Shown here one piece after another: positions 54,225 to 63,424 of a DNA stretch of 64,000 nt. The notes under the pieces were generated by a model that was not told where the DNA came from, searched no databases, and saw nothing but the letters and a program-made list of their open reading frames with translations. The DNA lies in NCBI RefSeq assembly GCF_016734805.1, contig NZ_JAERQG010000001.1, positions 1,302,001 to 1,366,000 on the forward strand, in the 5' to 3' direction. The first letter of the stretch is position 1. The number at the start of each line of letters is the position of its first letter. The position numbers and the translations under genes were made by a program. The stretch is from Marivirga atlantica (GTDB lineage Bacteria > Bacteroidota > Bacteroidia > Cytophagales > Cyclobacteriaceae).

Positions 54225-56546
54225 ATGAAGAAATTATTCTTTACATTACTATTTTTTGCAAGTGCCTTGGCAGTATTAGGTCAACAATCAAAAATTGATG
54301 ATTTAATATACCGAGGGGAAAACTACTTCAAAATCGAGAATTATGATGCTGCCATTCCTCAATTGAATGAAGCAGTAGAACTTGGTTCAAAGGAGCCATA
54401 TGTGCTTTATATGCTCGGTGTTTCCTATTTGAAGCAACCTAATGCAACTGATCAGTTAAAATCTATTAAGAGCTTTGAAACACTTGATAGAATGAATAAT
54501 TTTCAAAATGTGCCTAATGAAGTTTACTACTATATGGCACAGGCTTACCATAAAAACTTACAGTTAGAAAAAGCCGAAAAATACTACGATAAATATCTTT
54601 CTCTCATCAAAGGTAAGGATGCCAAATTAGAAGATGAAGTAAGCCTACAAAAGCAAAAAAGTCAGAATGCAGTACGTTTACTAAACGATAAAAAGGAGAT
54701 TGATATAGTGAGAATGGCACCTCCTATTAATACAGAATATACTGAGTACAATCCTGTAGTTTCTGCTGATCAGTCTATCATGGCATTTACCACTTTAAGA
54801 CCAGGCGAAAGAGGAGGTAGGGCTGTAGAAGAGGTTTATACAGCTACAAGCAGTTCTGGTGGTAACTGGGGTGATTTAACTAAAGTTTCTTTTAATACCA
54901 ATGAGAATGTTGGTACTGCAGGTATTTCACCTGATGGCCAGCAAATGCTTGTTTTTATAGGCTCTGGAAACAAGGGAAATATATACATCATGAATAAAGA
55001 AGGTGACAAGTGGAGCACTCCGGCACCTCTGAAAGGATTGAACTCAACAAGCCTTGAATCTACTGCCTCAATTACACCTGATGGTAAAATGATTTATTTT
55101 GCCAGTAACAGACCTGGCGGTTTTGGTGGTATGGATATTTATGTGGCAGAAAAATTAGCCAATGGCAGCTGGGGAAATGTTAAAAACCTTGGGCCTAATA
55201 TCAACAGTAAGTATGATGAAGATGCACCATTTATTCATCCGGATATGAAAACCTTATATTTCACCTCCAATGGAATGGGTTCAATGGGTGGTAGAGATAT
55301 TTTCAAAAGTGTTAAACTTGGTGGTAAATGGGATGCACCACAAAATATGGGTTACCCAATCAATACACCTTTAGATGATAATTACTTTACGCTGACAGCT
55401 GATGGTAGCAGAGGTTTCTTTTCTTCAGATCGTCAAGGTGGTTATGGAGGTCAGGACATCTACACTTTTGAGATGCCTGAGCAATATGCCAATATACCAC
55501 TTACTATGTTAAAAGGTAAAATTACAGCAGGAGACGAGGAAAAACCTGTACCAACAAAAATAAAACTGATTGACAACGAGAACAATACCAAAGTAGATTA
55601 TGTGTATGATCCGGATCCAAAAACTGGTAATTACCTAATCATTTTGCCTCCGGGTAAAAACTATGACCTCATCATTGAATCGGAAGGTTATTTACCATAT
55701 ACCTTAAATATCAATGTGCCTAATCAGACTTATTTTTATGAGTTATACCAGAAAATTAATTTGAAGTTGATCAAACAATTCGATGTAGTGGTTGGGCAGG
55801 AAGTAACTGTTAATAATGCCTTCTATGATACCAAGCAATCACAGCAGTATAATCCTAGGCAAGCAAACGAGGCGATGCTCGTGCAGAATGATAGCCTTGA
55901 TGTGTATGACATGATGGATGCTATTATTGCCACAGAAGATACGGCAGCATTTAATTATTTAATGGATTTAATGTATACAGTTAATCCTGTAGATGATGTT
56001 GATTTCTCTTCCAATAGTGATGAGATGGAAGTGGCTAGTCGAACTTATTACTACGATGAGAGTGATACCACTACCTTGAAAAGCAGAAATGTTGAGGGGG
56101 AAACTATTTACTCGTTACCTACTATGTATGTGACGGAAGAAGCTGAGAAACAAAAAGAGGATAAGTCAAAATCGGCTTCAGTAAATTATGACAAGTCATT
56201 ATTGGAACCTATTTACAAAATTTATTTTGATGTAGGCCAGGCTCAATTGAAGGATGAGTATAAGAGTAAACTTCAGCAGATATATGATATCCTTCAGGAT
56301 AATGAAGAGTTAGGTATTCAGATTTCCGGATATGCTTCAGCAGAGGGGGATCCTGAGTTTAACAGGAAACTATCCAATAAAAGAGCAATTGAGGTGCTTA
56401 ACTTCTTTAATTTAAAAGCAAATGGTATAGTGCGTAGAAGAATTATTGCAAAAGGTTATGGTGCAACTCAAGCTGACTCTCAGAACCCTGAAGAAAACAG
56501 AAGGGTTGAAGTTCAAATAGTAGATTTGAATAAAGCAGAAAGATAA
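54225..56546 (+). CDS. OmpA family protein with TPR, PD40 propeller and regulatory-like domain (PorE-type architecture)
   Basis: A 773-residue envelope protein from the ATG at 54225; signal peptide MKKLFFTLLFFASALAVLGQ with no lipobox Cys. Order of domains: TPR-like helices (about 25-150: YRGENYFKIENYDAAIPQLNEA, YYMAQAYHKNLQLEKAEKYYDKYL), four PD40/WD40-like strands (SPDGQQMLVF, TPDGKMIYFAS, HPDMKTLYFTSNG, TADGSRGFFSSDR), a carboxypeptidase-regulatory-like sandwich (about 430-515), a variable linker, and a C-terminal OmpA peptidoglycan-binding domain (IYFDVGQAQLKDEYKSKL, GYASAEGDPEFNRKLSNKRA). This is the plan of PorE, the T9SS anchor to peptidoglycan, although PorE of Porphyromonas is a lipoprotein; a paralogue linked to the neighbouring SprF is equally possible. 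Confidence 0.9.
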   Translation: MKKLFFTLLFFASALAVLGQQSKIDDLIYRGENYFKIENYDAAIPQLNEAVELGSKEPYVLYMLGVSYLKQPNATDQLKSIKSFETLDRMNNFQNVPNEVYYYMAQAYHKNLQLEKAEKYYDKYLSLIKGKDAKLEDEVSLQKQKSQNAVRLLNDKKEIDIVRMAPPINTEYTEYNPVVSADQSIMAFTTLRPGERGGRAVEEVYTATSSSGGNWGDLTKVSFNTNENVGTAGISPDGQQMLVFIGSGNKGNIYIMNKEGDKWSTPAPLKGLNSTSLESTASITPDGKMIYFASNRPGGFGGMDIYVAEKLANGSWGNVKNLGPNINSKYDEDAPFIHPDMKTLYFTSNGMGSMGGRDIFKSVKLGGKWDAPQNMGYPINTPLDDNYFTLTADGSRGFFSSDRQGGYGGQDIYTFEMPEQYANIPLTMLKGKITAGDEEKPVPTKIKLIDNENNTKVDYVYDPDPKTGNYLIILPPGKNYDLIIESEGYLPYTLNINVPNQTYFYELYQKINLKLIKQFDVVVGQEVTVNNAFYDTKQSQQYNPRQANEAMLVQNDSLDVYDMMDAIIATEDTAAFNYLMDLMYTVNPVDDVDFSSNSDEMEVASRTYYYDESDTTTLKSRNVEGETIYSLPTMYVTEEAEKQKEDKSKSASVNYDKSLLEPIYKIYFDVGQAQLKDEYKSKLQQIYDILQDNEELGIQISGYASAEGDPEFNRKLSNKRAIEVLNFFNLKANGIVRRRIIAKGYGATQADSQNPEENRRVEVQIVDLNKAER

Positions 56547-56564
56547 TTGATACCACAGACTAGT

Positions 56565-56604
56565 AAATTAAAAAGGCTGATCATCTGATCAGCCTTTTTA
56601 ATTT
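56565..56604. terminator. Bidirectional terminator with perfect 19-bp stem
   Basis: A perfect 19-bp inverted repeat with a 2-base loop, centred on GGCTGATCA/TGATCAGCC and flanked by A- and T-runs. It ends the OmpA gene on the plus strand and the 56618-57085 gene on the minus strand. Confidence 0.9.
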
Positions 56605-56617
56605 AAGATTTTGAGGT

Positions 56618-57085
56618 TTACGCTTCTTGCAGTTCGGACTTTTCTACTTGAGGTAATTTAACCTTGTCTAACAATTCTTCTTCTAGTAAATCTGCCCATG
56701 CTTTCATATAAAGCACTACATCTTCCTTAACATTATGTCTTAGCTGTATCCCTTTTTCGCCTAATACCTTTCTTACTTCATGGTTTTTTAGGCGTTCTAA
56801 TTCAATCATATCATTTCTCTCCAATCCTGATTCCATCATAGAAGAGATGATCTCATCCATTGGCATTTCGGTAATGCCACAAAAATCATTAACCTGCTCG
56901 GTCCAGTCTCCTGATTTCCGCATAGCATATTCATGAATTTCTCTTTTGGAAAATTGGGTGAGTTCTTGTGCTAAATGTCCGCAGTTGCATCCGCCCATAT
57001 GGCCCCACTGATAATTTGAGCCATCCTCTATTTTCTTAGCGGCTTTTCTAATCGCATCAATCAATTTTATGTTTGCTCTAGCCAT
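56618..57085 (-). CDS. Conserved hypothetical protein with Cys/His-rich motif
   Basis: A 155-residue soluble protein. The start at 57085 (MARANIKLIDAIRKAA) is preferred; the frame runs to 57178 but the extra residues look like leader sequence. The motif WGHMGGCNCGHLAQ (about 30-43) brings two Cys and two His together and might bind metal. The rest is helical and acidic. I do not recognise a named family, and the neighbours give no clue. It is divergent from the reductase gene at 57260. Confidence 0.7.
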   Translation of the reverse strand: MARANIKLIDAIRKAAKKIEDGSNYQWGHMGGCNCGHLAQELTQFSKREIHEYAMRKSGDWTEQVNDFCGITEMPMDEIISSMMESGLERNDMIELERLKNHEVRKVLGEKGIQLRHNVKEDVVLYMKAWADLLEEELLDKVKLPQVEKSELQEA

Positions 57086-57200
57086 AATTTTTGCTTTGTG
57101 TTTATAACTGAATGTTTTTAGAGAAAGTTTGTTCCTTCCTCTTGAAATATTTAGAAAGCCACAATCTTTTAAATACATGTCGTTTTTAATGAATGATTCT

Positions 57201-57208
57201 TATTTTTG
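57201..57208 (+). promoter_or_regulatory. -7 box for the FNR/2Fe-2S reductase gene
   Basis: TATTTTTG on the plus strand (TAnnTTTG), 51 bases upstream of the ATG at 57260. Confidence 0.45.
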
Positions 57209-57259
57209 TGCAAACCTTAAACATAACAAGCTGTTATCAGCTAAAATTATAGATAGATT

Positions 57260-58363
57260 ATGGCATTTAATTTTTTCAAAAAGAAAGATAAAGACACAAG
57301 TAAAAAGCAGGATAGATATAAAGAATTAACTGTAAAAGAAGTAATTAAGGCAACTAAAGATGCCATCGTTATTGAATTTGAAAAGCCTGACTGGGAGTTT
57401 ACCTACACAGCTGGTCAGTTTATAACGCTTATAACTGATATTGAAGGCGAAAGTGTTAGAAGAGCCTACTCGCTTTGTACTTCACCTTTAGTGGATGAAT
57501 ATCCTGCAGTTTCAGTAAAGCGTGTGGAAAATGGTAAGATGTCAAATTTCCTGAATGACAATACCAAAGCCGGTGATACCTTTAAGGTATTAGAGCCAAT
57601 GGGTAAATTCACGACTGAGGTAGATGCCGAAAAGAAAAGACACCTAATCATGTTTGCCGGAGGTAGTGGTATTACACCAATGATGGGTATTTCAAAGTCT
57701 ATCCTTCATGCAGAAAATGATAGCATTATCTCATTGATTTATGCCAACAGAAATCTTGAATCAGTCATCTTCAAAAAGGAACTGGATGATTTGCAAGACA
57801 AGTTTGAGGGTAGAATGCACATCATTCATGTGCTTGATGATGCACCACTTAACTGGCAGGGTGAATCCGGACTTTTAAATGAAGAAATGCTCAAGAAAAT
57901 ATTCGATCGTATTCCTAGCTGGGGACATGAAAACACGCAGTACCTGATGTGTGGCCCTGAAGGCATGATGAAGAATGTTGAGCAGATGCTTGAATCTTTA
58001 AGCATTCCTAAAGACAATGTATACAAAGAAAGCTTTGTTCAGGGTACTATTGATAAAGCCCAAAAAGAGACAACTGAAGGCAGTGGTCAGGATTATGAAG
58101 TAACAGTTCTTTTCGATGATGAAGAGCATGTTTTTACTGTTCCTGCTGATAAATCTATTCTGGAAACTGCTTTAGATAAAGATATTGATTTGCCGTTTTC
58201 TTGCCAGAGTGGTTTATGTACCGCCTGTAGAGGGAAACTACTTTCAGGTACCATGCATTTGGATGAAGATGAAGGTCTTTCTGATTCTGAAAGAGAAGAA
58301 GGTTATGTGTTAACCTGTGTAGGGCATCCTACTTCGCCAGGAGTAAAGATTCAAATCGGGTAA
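57260..58363 (+). CDS. FNR-like reductase fused to a plant-type 2Fe-2S ferredoxin domain (PaaE-like)
   Basis: A 367-residue electron-transfer protein. After a charged N-terminus comes the FAD domain (FTYTAGQFITL, RRAYSLCTSP: RxYS), then the NAD(P) domain (FAGGSGITPMMGI, LIYANRN, YLMCGPEGMM), and a C-terminal 2Fe-2S domain from about 275 with CQSGLCTACRGKLLSG (CxxxxCxxC) and the fourth Cys in LTCVGHP. The layout matches PaaE and ferredoxin-NADP reductase-like proteins common in Bacteroidota. No phenylacetate genes are nearby, so the partner is unknown. Its own promoter and terminator make it monocistronic. Confidence 0.9.
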   Translation: MAFNFFKKKDKDTSKKQDRYKELTVKEVIKATKDAIVIEFEKPDWEFTYTAGQFITLITDIEGESVRRAYSLCTSPLVDEYPAVSVKRVENGKMSNFLNDNTKAGDTFKVLEPMGKFTTEVDAEKKRHLIMFAGGSGITPMMGISKSILHAENDSIISLIYANRNLESVIFKKELDDLQDKFEGRMHIIHVLDDAPLNWQGESGLLNEEMLKKIFDRIPSWGHENTQYLMCGPEGMMKNVEQMLESLSIPKDNVYKESFVQGTIDKAQKETTEGSGQDYEVTVLFDDEEHVFTVPADKSILETALDKDIDLPFSCQSGLCTACRGKLLSGTMHLDEDEGLSDSEREEGYVLTCVGHPTSPGVKIQIG

Positions 58364-58391
58364 CATTTAGTGCTATAAAGAGTAAAATAAG

Positions 58392-58415
58392 AAGAGGACA
58401 TGTTCCTCTTTTTTT
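58392..58415 (+). terminator. Terminator after the reductase gene
   Basis: AAGAGGA, loop CATGT, TCCTCTT with a following T-run. Confidence 0.75.
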
Positions 58416-58429
58416 ATGAATGATAACTT

Positions 58430-60142
58430 ATGGAATTTACGATATACAAAAGAATATTTTTACCGGAAGATTTTAAAGTAGAAGACTGGGACGGACTTAA
58501 GCCTTATTTCGATCAACTTCTGGAAGCGGAAATCAACTCTGAAGATGAATTGCGGATATGGTTTAAGCAAATGAGTGAATTGGAGGCTGTGGTTTCAGAG
58601 GATATGGCATGGCGTTATATAAAAATGACATGCGATACTGCTGATGAAACACTTGCTCAGGCTTACGAGTACTTTGTACGGGAAATTGAACCTCATATGG
58701 CTCCTTATTCTGATAAGCTCAATAAAAAGGCATTAGCATCTCCTTATCTCGATGCTTTAAAAAAGGAACCAGGCTTTGATATTATGATTCGTGAGATGGA
58801 AAAGGAAGTTAAAATCTTCAGAGAAGAGAATATTCCTTTACAGACTGAAATTGCTAGTAAGAGTCAGAAATATGGAGCCATTTCCGGAGCTATGGATATT
58901 ACACATGGTGGTAAAGAAATGACATTACAACAGGCGGCTGTTATGTTGCAATCCACTGATCGGGAATTAAGAGAAGAAATTTATACAAAGATTAGCGATA
59001 GAAGGCAGCAGGATAAAGATAAGCTGGATGAGCTGTTCAATGAACTTATTGCTCTAAGAACTGAGCTAGCTAAAAACGCTGGCTTTGATAACTTCCGCGA
59101 TTATATGTTCGCGGCTATGGGCCGTTTTGACTATGCTCCTAAAGATTGCTTTGACTTCCATGATTCTGTACAAACAGAGGTAGTGCCTTTATTGGACGAT
59201 ATTGCCAAAGAGCGAAAGGAGAAGCTAGGTGTAGAAAATTTACGTCCATGGGATAAAGCGGTAGATGTTACCGGTAAGAAAGCTTTAGAACCTTTCCATG
59301 GGGCAAAAGACCTTACTAAGAAAACAGTGACTTGCTTTAAAAGGCTCGATCCTTATTTAGGGGAGTGTCTGGAGAAGATGGAGGAAATGGGTCATCTCGA
59401 TCTTGATTCAAGAAAAGGGAAGGCTCCGGGTGGTTATAATTACCCACTTTCGGAAACAGGTGTGCCTTTCATCTTTATGAATGCTACTTCCACCTTAAGA
59501 GATATGGTTACTTTATTGCATGAAGGTGGCCATGCAGTACACTCATTCCTCATGAATGACCTCTCATTGAATAGCTTTAAGGAAACCCCTTCCGAGGTAG
59601 CGGAATTAGCTTCCATGAGCATGGAGCTGATTACTATGGATCACTGGGACGTGTTTTTTGATAATGAAGAGGAATTGAAAAGAGCCAAGAAGGAACACCT
59701 CGAACAAATTATTGAAACCTTGCCATGGGTAGCTACCATTGATAAATTTCAGCATTGGATTTATGAAAACCCAAATCATACAATTGAAGAGCGCACAGAG
59801 GAGTGGAACAGGATATTTGATGCTTTCTCTGATGGTGTAACAGATTGGTCAGGTCTTGAAAAGAAAAAGGATAATATCTGGCAGAAGCAGCTGCATCTGT
59901 TTGAGGTACCTTTTTATTACATTGAATATGGCATGGCGCAATTAGGTGCTGTAGCGGTTTGGAAGAACTTTAAAGCAGATAATAAAAAAGGATTGGAAGC
60001 TTATATGAATGCCTTGAAATTGGGTTATACTAAATCTATTCCTGAAGTATACGAGGCTGCCAATATCAAATTCGATTTTAGCGAAGAGAACATCAGTAGT
60101 CTGATAAATTTTGTTAAAGAGGAAATGGCTAAAATTGATTAA
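58430..60142 (+). CDS. M3 family oligoendopeptidase (PepF-like)
   Basis: Cytoplasmic zinc peptidase that degrades short peptides, 570 residues. Zinc motif HEGGH (364-368) within LLHEGGHAVHSF, with the third ligand Glu in KETPSEVAELASMSMELI. Other blocks: MDITHGGKEMTLQQAAV, FDNFRDYMFAAMGRFDY and FEVPFYYIEYGMAQLGA. The start at 58430 is an ATG 15 bases after the preceding terminator. It is convergent with the E1 gene; a bidirectional hairpin separates them. Confidence 0.92.
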   Translation: MEFTIYKRIFLPEDFKVEDWDGLKPYFDQLLEAEINSEDELRIWFKQMSELEAVVSEDMAWRYIKMTCDTADETLAQAYEYFVREIEPHMAPYSDKLNKKALASPYLDALKKEPGFDIMIREMEKEVKIFREENIPLQTEIASKSQKYGAISGAMDITHGGKEMTLQQAAVMLQSTDRELREEIYTKISDRRQQDKDKLDELFNELIALRTELAKNAGFDNFRDYMFAAMGRFDYAPKDCFDFHDSVQTEVVPLLDDIAKERKEKLGVENLRPWDKAVDVTGKKALEPFHGAKDLTKKTVTCFKRLDPYLGECLEKMEEMGHLDLDSRKGKAPGGYNYPLSETGVPFIFMNATSTLRDMVTLLHEGGHAVHSFLMNDLSLNSFKETPSEVAELASMSMELITMDHWDVFFDNEEELKRAKKEHLEQIIETLPWVATIDKFQHWIYENPNHTIEERTEEWNRIFDAFSDGVTDWSGLEKKKDNIWQKQLHLFEVPFYYIEYGMAQLGAVAVWKNFKADNKKGLEAYMNALKLGYTKSIPEVYEAANIKFDFSEENISSLINFVKEEMAKID

Positions 60143-60148
60143 AAACAG

Positions 60149-60181
60149 AAAAGCTCATAATCTTTACGATTATGAGCTTTT
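60149..60181. terminator. Bidirectional terminator between the oligoendopeptidase and E1 genes
   Basis: AAAAGCTCATAATC, loop TTTAC, GATTATGAGCTTTT: a 14-bp perfect stem with A- and T-flanks, so it can serve both convergent genes. Confidence 0.85.
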
Positions 60182-60218
60182 AACATCAATATCTAGTTGG
60201 TACTAATTCAAAAAGAAC

Positions 60219-62306
60219 TTAATAAGCCAACAAGCCTTCTATCTCTTTCGCTACTTTTTCGGCATTAGGTAACATGGCATTTTCCCATACTACATTTAAG
60301 CCAATAGCAGGTAGGTTTAACGCGCCATAAGCTTTTACTGGTGCATCTAAATGCTCGAAACAATGTTGGTTTAATCGTCCGGCAAGTGACTCGGCAAAAG
60401 AATTCATTACCGGTTCCTCGGTAAGCACCAAGCCTCTTCCATGTTTTTTAACACTTTCAGAAATGGTTTCCCAATCTATTGGGTTAAGCGTTCTCAAGTC
60501 AATGATTTCTACTTGACCTTCAAACTGCTTGCTGGCTTCCTTAGCCCAGTAAACGCCCATACCATAAGTGATAACTACCATAGATTCGCCAGCATCAATC
60601 ATTGCCTGATCGGCTTCCTGATCTACTCTGGCTTTGCCCAATGGAATAATATAGTCTTCGTCAGGCTCGAAAGTCTTGGCATCGTCAGTTCCAGGCACTT
60701 TAGACCAGTATAAGCCTTTGTGCTCAAAGCAAACTACTGGATTTGGGTCATGGAAAGCTGCCTTTAACAAACCTTTCATATCGGCCGCGTTGGATGGGAA
60801 TATTACTTTAATTCCCCTAATGTTCAATACTGTTGATTCAATACTGCCAGAATGATAAGGACCACCACCACCATAAGCACCTATCGGAATTCTTATGAGT
60901 GATTGAATAGGAAACTGACCATTTGATAGATAACAAGATTTAGAAAGCTCTTCAACCAATTGGTTAATACCAGGCCAGATATAGTCAGCAAATTGAATTT
61001 CAACTATGGGTTTAGCACCAACAGCAGACATGCCTGCTGTGCTTCCTACTATGTAAGCTTCCTGAATTGGCGTATTGAAAACGCGCTCGTCACCGTATTT
61101 TTTGGCAAGATTAGCTGCTTCACGGAATACACCACCTAGCGTACCGCCAACATCTTGCCCATAAAACAAGGCTTCAGGATTATTTTTTAAGATATCATCA
61201 ACTGCATGCAAGGCGGCATCTACCATCACGCTTTTTTCAGCGCCTTTTGGTTTTCTTTCTCCTTTTTCTTCAACAATTGGTGTTTCAGCAAACTCATGTA
61301 ACATCACATCCTCAGGATCAGGATCTGCGGCTTCTACAGCTCGCTCAAATGAATCTTCAGCAATCTTAACACCAGCTTTTGCTAACTTATCAAGTTCCTT
61401 TTCTTCAAAACCTGCCTCCACCAAATATTTGTGAAACTTAGGTAATGGATCACCTACTGCATGAATTTCTAAATCATCATCCGTACGATACCATTCCTTA
61501 CGCACACCTGAAGTATGGTGACCTAATAGCGGACAATTTGCGTGAACCAAAACGGGTCCTTTTCTTTTCCTCACATGGTCAATAGCCTGTTTCATCTTAT
61601 CGAATGAATCTGCAAAGTCAGAGCCATTTGCCTGAATGCGTTTTAACCCTTTGAAACCTGCGGCAAATTCATAGGCGTTCATGGCCCGCATTTCTGCTCC
61701 TGTAGCTGAAATGCCCCAATCATTATCCTGAATCAAATATATGATAGGGAGGTTCTTTAATACTGCCATTTGAAAAGCCTCTGATACTTCCCCTTCAGTA
61801 ACGGAGCCATCTCCTAAAGAACAAACCACTACAGGTTTTTTGTCTCCTTCAAGTAAGTTTTGTCCTTCCAAATATTTAATAGCATGTGCCATCCCTGTAG
61901 CAGGTATTGCCTGCATGCCAGTAGCAGAACTTTGGTGCGGAATGGTTGGCATGCCTTCCCTTTTTAAAGAAGGGTGGTTATAGTAGGTTCTTCCTCCTGA
62001 GAAAGGATCATCTTTTTTAGCCATTAGCTGAAGCATCAATTCGTATGGCTCCATACCTATGCCCAACAAGAATGACTCATCACGATAATAAGGCGCAGCG
62101 TAATCGATTGCATCCAACTGCATAGAAGCAGCTAGTTGGATAGCTTCATGACCTCTTGAGGTACTATGAACATATTTAGCCGCAACAGGCTTATTTTCAT
62201 CGTAAATTTCTGCCATTCTTTTGGCAGTGTGCATCAGCTCGTAAGCTTTAAGAAGAATTTCTTTATCTATTTTGGATTTACTTTTCTGACTGGTTTTTGT
62301 ACTCAT
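60219..62306 (-). CDS. Fused alpha/beta E1 of 2-oxoacid dehydrogenase (branched-chain/2-oxoisovalerate type)
   Basis: Thiamine-diphosphate-dependent E1 component, 695 residues, with alpha (about 20-330) and beta (about 370-695) subunits fused in one chain. Alpha part: RGHEAIQLA, TPP motif GDGSVTEGEVSEAF followed by YLIQDNDWGIS. Beta part: DVGGTLGGVFREA, FNTPIQEAYIVGSTAGMSAVG, PIVEIQFADYIWPGINQL, RIPIGAYGGGGPYHSGS and LNPIDWETI. Such fusions are common in Bacteroidota and act on branched-chain or other 2-oxoacids with separate E2 and E3. The start is the ATG at 62306; the frame extends to a TTG at 62339 that overlaps the promoter box. Confidence 0.9.
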   Translation of the reverse strand: MSTKTSQKSKSKIDKEILLKAYELMHTAKRMAEIYDENKPVAAKYVHSTSRGHEAIQLAASMQLDAIDYAAPYYRDESFLLGIGMEPYELMLQLMAKKDDPFSGGRTYYNHPSLKREGMPTIPHQSSATGMQAIPATGMAHAIKYLEGQNLLEGDKKPVVVCSLGDGSVTEGEVSEAFQMAVLKNLPIIYLIQDNDWGISATGAEMRAMNAYEFAAGFKGLKRIQANGSDFADSFDKMKQAIDHVRKRKGPVLVHANCPLLGHHTSGVRKEWYRTDDDLEIHAVGDPLPKFHKYLVEAGFEEKELDKLAKAGVKIAEDSFERAVEAADPDPEDVMLHEFAETPIVEEKGERKPKGAEKSVMVDAALHAVDDILKNNPEALFYGQDVGGTLGGVFREAANLAKKYGDERVFNTPIQEAYIVGSTAGMSAVGAKPIVEIQFADYIWPGINQLVEELSKSCYLSNGQFPIQSLIRIPIGAYGGGGPYHSGSIESTVLNIRGIKVIFPSNAADMKGLLKAAFHDPNPVVCFEHKGLYWSKVPGTDDAKTFEPDEDYIIPLGKARVDQEADQAMIDAGESMVVITYGMGVYWAKEASKQFEGQVEIIDLRTLNPIDWETISESVKKHGRGLVLTEEPVMNSFAESLAGRLNQHCFEHLDAPVKAYGALNLPAIGLNVVWENAMLPNAEKVAKEIEGLLAY

Positions 62307-62336
62307 TCGGCTTAATTTTCTACCTTCGTTCCACCT

Positions 62337-62344
62337 CAAAAATA
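62337..62344 (-). promoter_or_regulatory. -7 box for the E1 gene
   Basis: Minus strand TATTTTTG, 30 bases upstream of the ATG at 62306. Two bases separate it from the opposing hemF box. Confidence 0.5.
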
Positions 62345-62346
62345 GT

Positions 62347-62354
62347 TAATTTTG
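62347..62354 (+). promoter_or_regulatory. -7 box for hemF
   Basis: TAATTTTG followed by C on the plus strand, 57 bases upstream of the hemF ATG. It nearly abuts the E1 box on the other strand. Confidence 0.5.
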
Positions 62355-62411
62355 CCCGAAGGCTAAGAGATTATTACACAAATTTGATAATAGGAGAAAA
62401 AGCGGTATAAG

Positions 62412-63320
62412 ATGATTTCCAAAGAGAATATTAGCAATTGGTTTCAGGAGTTACAAAGCGATATATGCAATGCCATTGAGAAGGAAGATGGTAAAGGAGA
62501 ATTTAAAACTGATGAATGGCAACATACCTCTGGCGGTGGAGGTAAATCAAGACTTTTAAGTAATGGAGCAGTGCTTGAAAAAGCTGGAGTGAACTTCTCG
62601 GCTGTGAAAGGAGAAGCACCCAAAAGTCTTTTAAATACTCTGGAAGTTGAAGTAGATGATGAACAAACACCTACCTTTTTCGCTACGGGTGTTTCCATTG
62701 TCATGCATCCCAAAAGCCCAATGGTTCCTATCATCCATATGAATGTGCGCTACTTTGAATTGAGTAATGGTACTTATTGGTTTGGTGGCGGAATAGATTT
62801 AACTCCGCATATTATTGATAAAGAACAAGCCTCATGGTTTCATCAACAATTAAAAAATGCTTGTGACCGGCATGATTTAGATTATTATCCTAACTTCAAA
62901 AGCTGGGCCGATGAATACTTTTATCTTCCTCATAGAAATGAAACCAGAGGAATAGGTGGGATATTCTTCGACAGATTGAAAGAGGACAGTAATAAATCGA
63001 AAGAAGATGTATTCAAATTTGTTCAGTCAATAGGGGAGAGCTTTGCGCCTGTTTATACGCACCTTATGCAGATTAATAAAGAGAAACTCTTTGAGGAAAA
63101 GCATAAGGCATGGCAACTATTAAGAAGAGGCCGATACGTGGAATTTAACTTAGTATGGGATAGAGGAACCAAATTTGGTCTACAAACAGGAGGAAGAACA
63201 GAATCCATTTTAATGAGTATGCCACCAACAGCAAATTGGGCATACAATTATCAACATCAGGAAGGTTTTGAGAAAGAAACTGCAAAATTACTAAAGAAGA
63301 ATATTGATTGGATAAACTAA
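62412..63320 (+). CDS. hemF: Oxygen-dependent coproporphyrinogen III oxidase
   Basis: Aerobic heme-synthesis enzyme converting coproporphyrinogen III to protoporphyrinogen IX; cytoplasmic homodimer; 302 residues. Family blocks: GGGGKSRLLSNGAVLEKAGVNFS, HMNVRYFE, WFGGGIDLTPHII, LPHRNETRGIGGIFFD and RRGRYVEFNLVWDRGTKFGLQTGGRTESILMS. Its presence points to an organism able to use oxygen. It has its own promoter, divergent from the E1 gene; carbonic anhydrase follows 104 bases later. Confidence 0.97.
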   Translation: MISKENISNWFQELQSDICNAIEKEDGKGEFKTDEWQHTSGGGGKSRLLSNGAVLEKAGVNFSAVKGEAPKSLLNTLEVEVDDEQTPTFFATGVSIVMHPKSPMVPIIHMNVRYFELSNGTYWFGGGIDLTPHIIDKEQASWFHQQLKNACDRHDLDYYPNFKSWADEYFYLPHRNETRGIGGIFFDRLKEDSNKSKEDVFKFVQSIGESFAPVYTHLMQINKEKLFEEKHKAWQLLRRGRYVEFNLVWDRGTKFGLQTGGRTESILMSMPPTANWAYNYQHQEGFEKETAKLLKKNIDWIN

Positions 63321-63424
63321 AGTGATTTACCGAGTTCTAAACAATTTCTTTATATTCATGCAGTGGTTATTTGTTTCCGATATATTCTGGAATCATTGAA
63401 AGACCTTTAAATAACCTATTGAAC

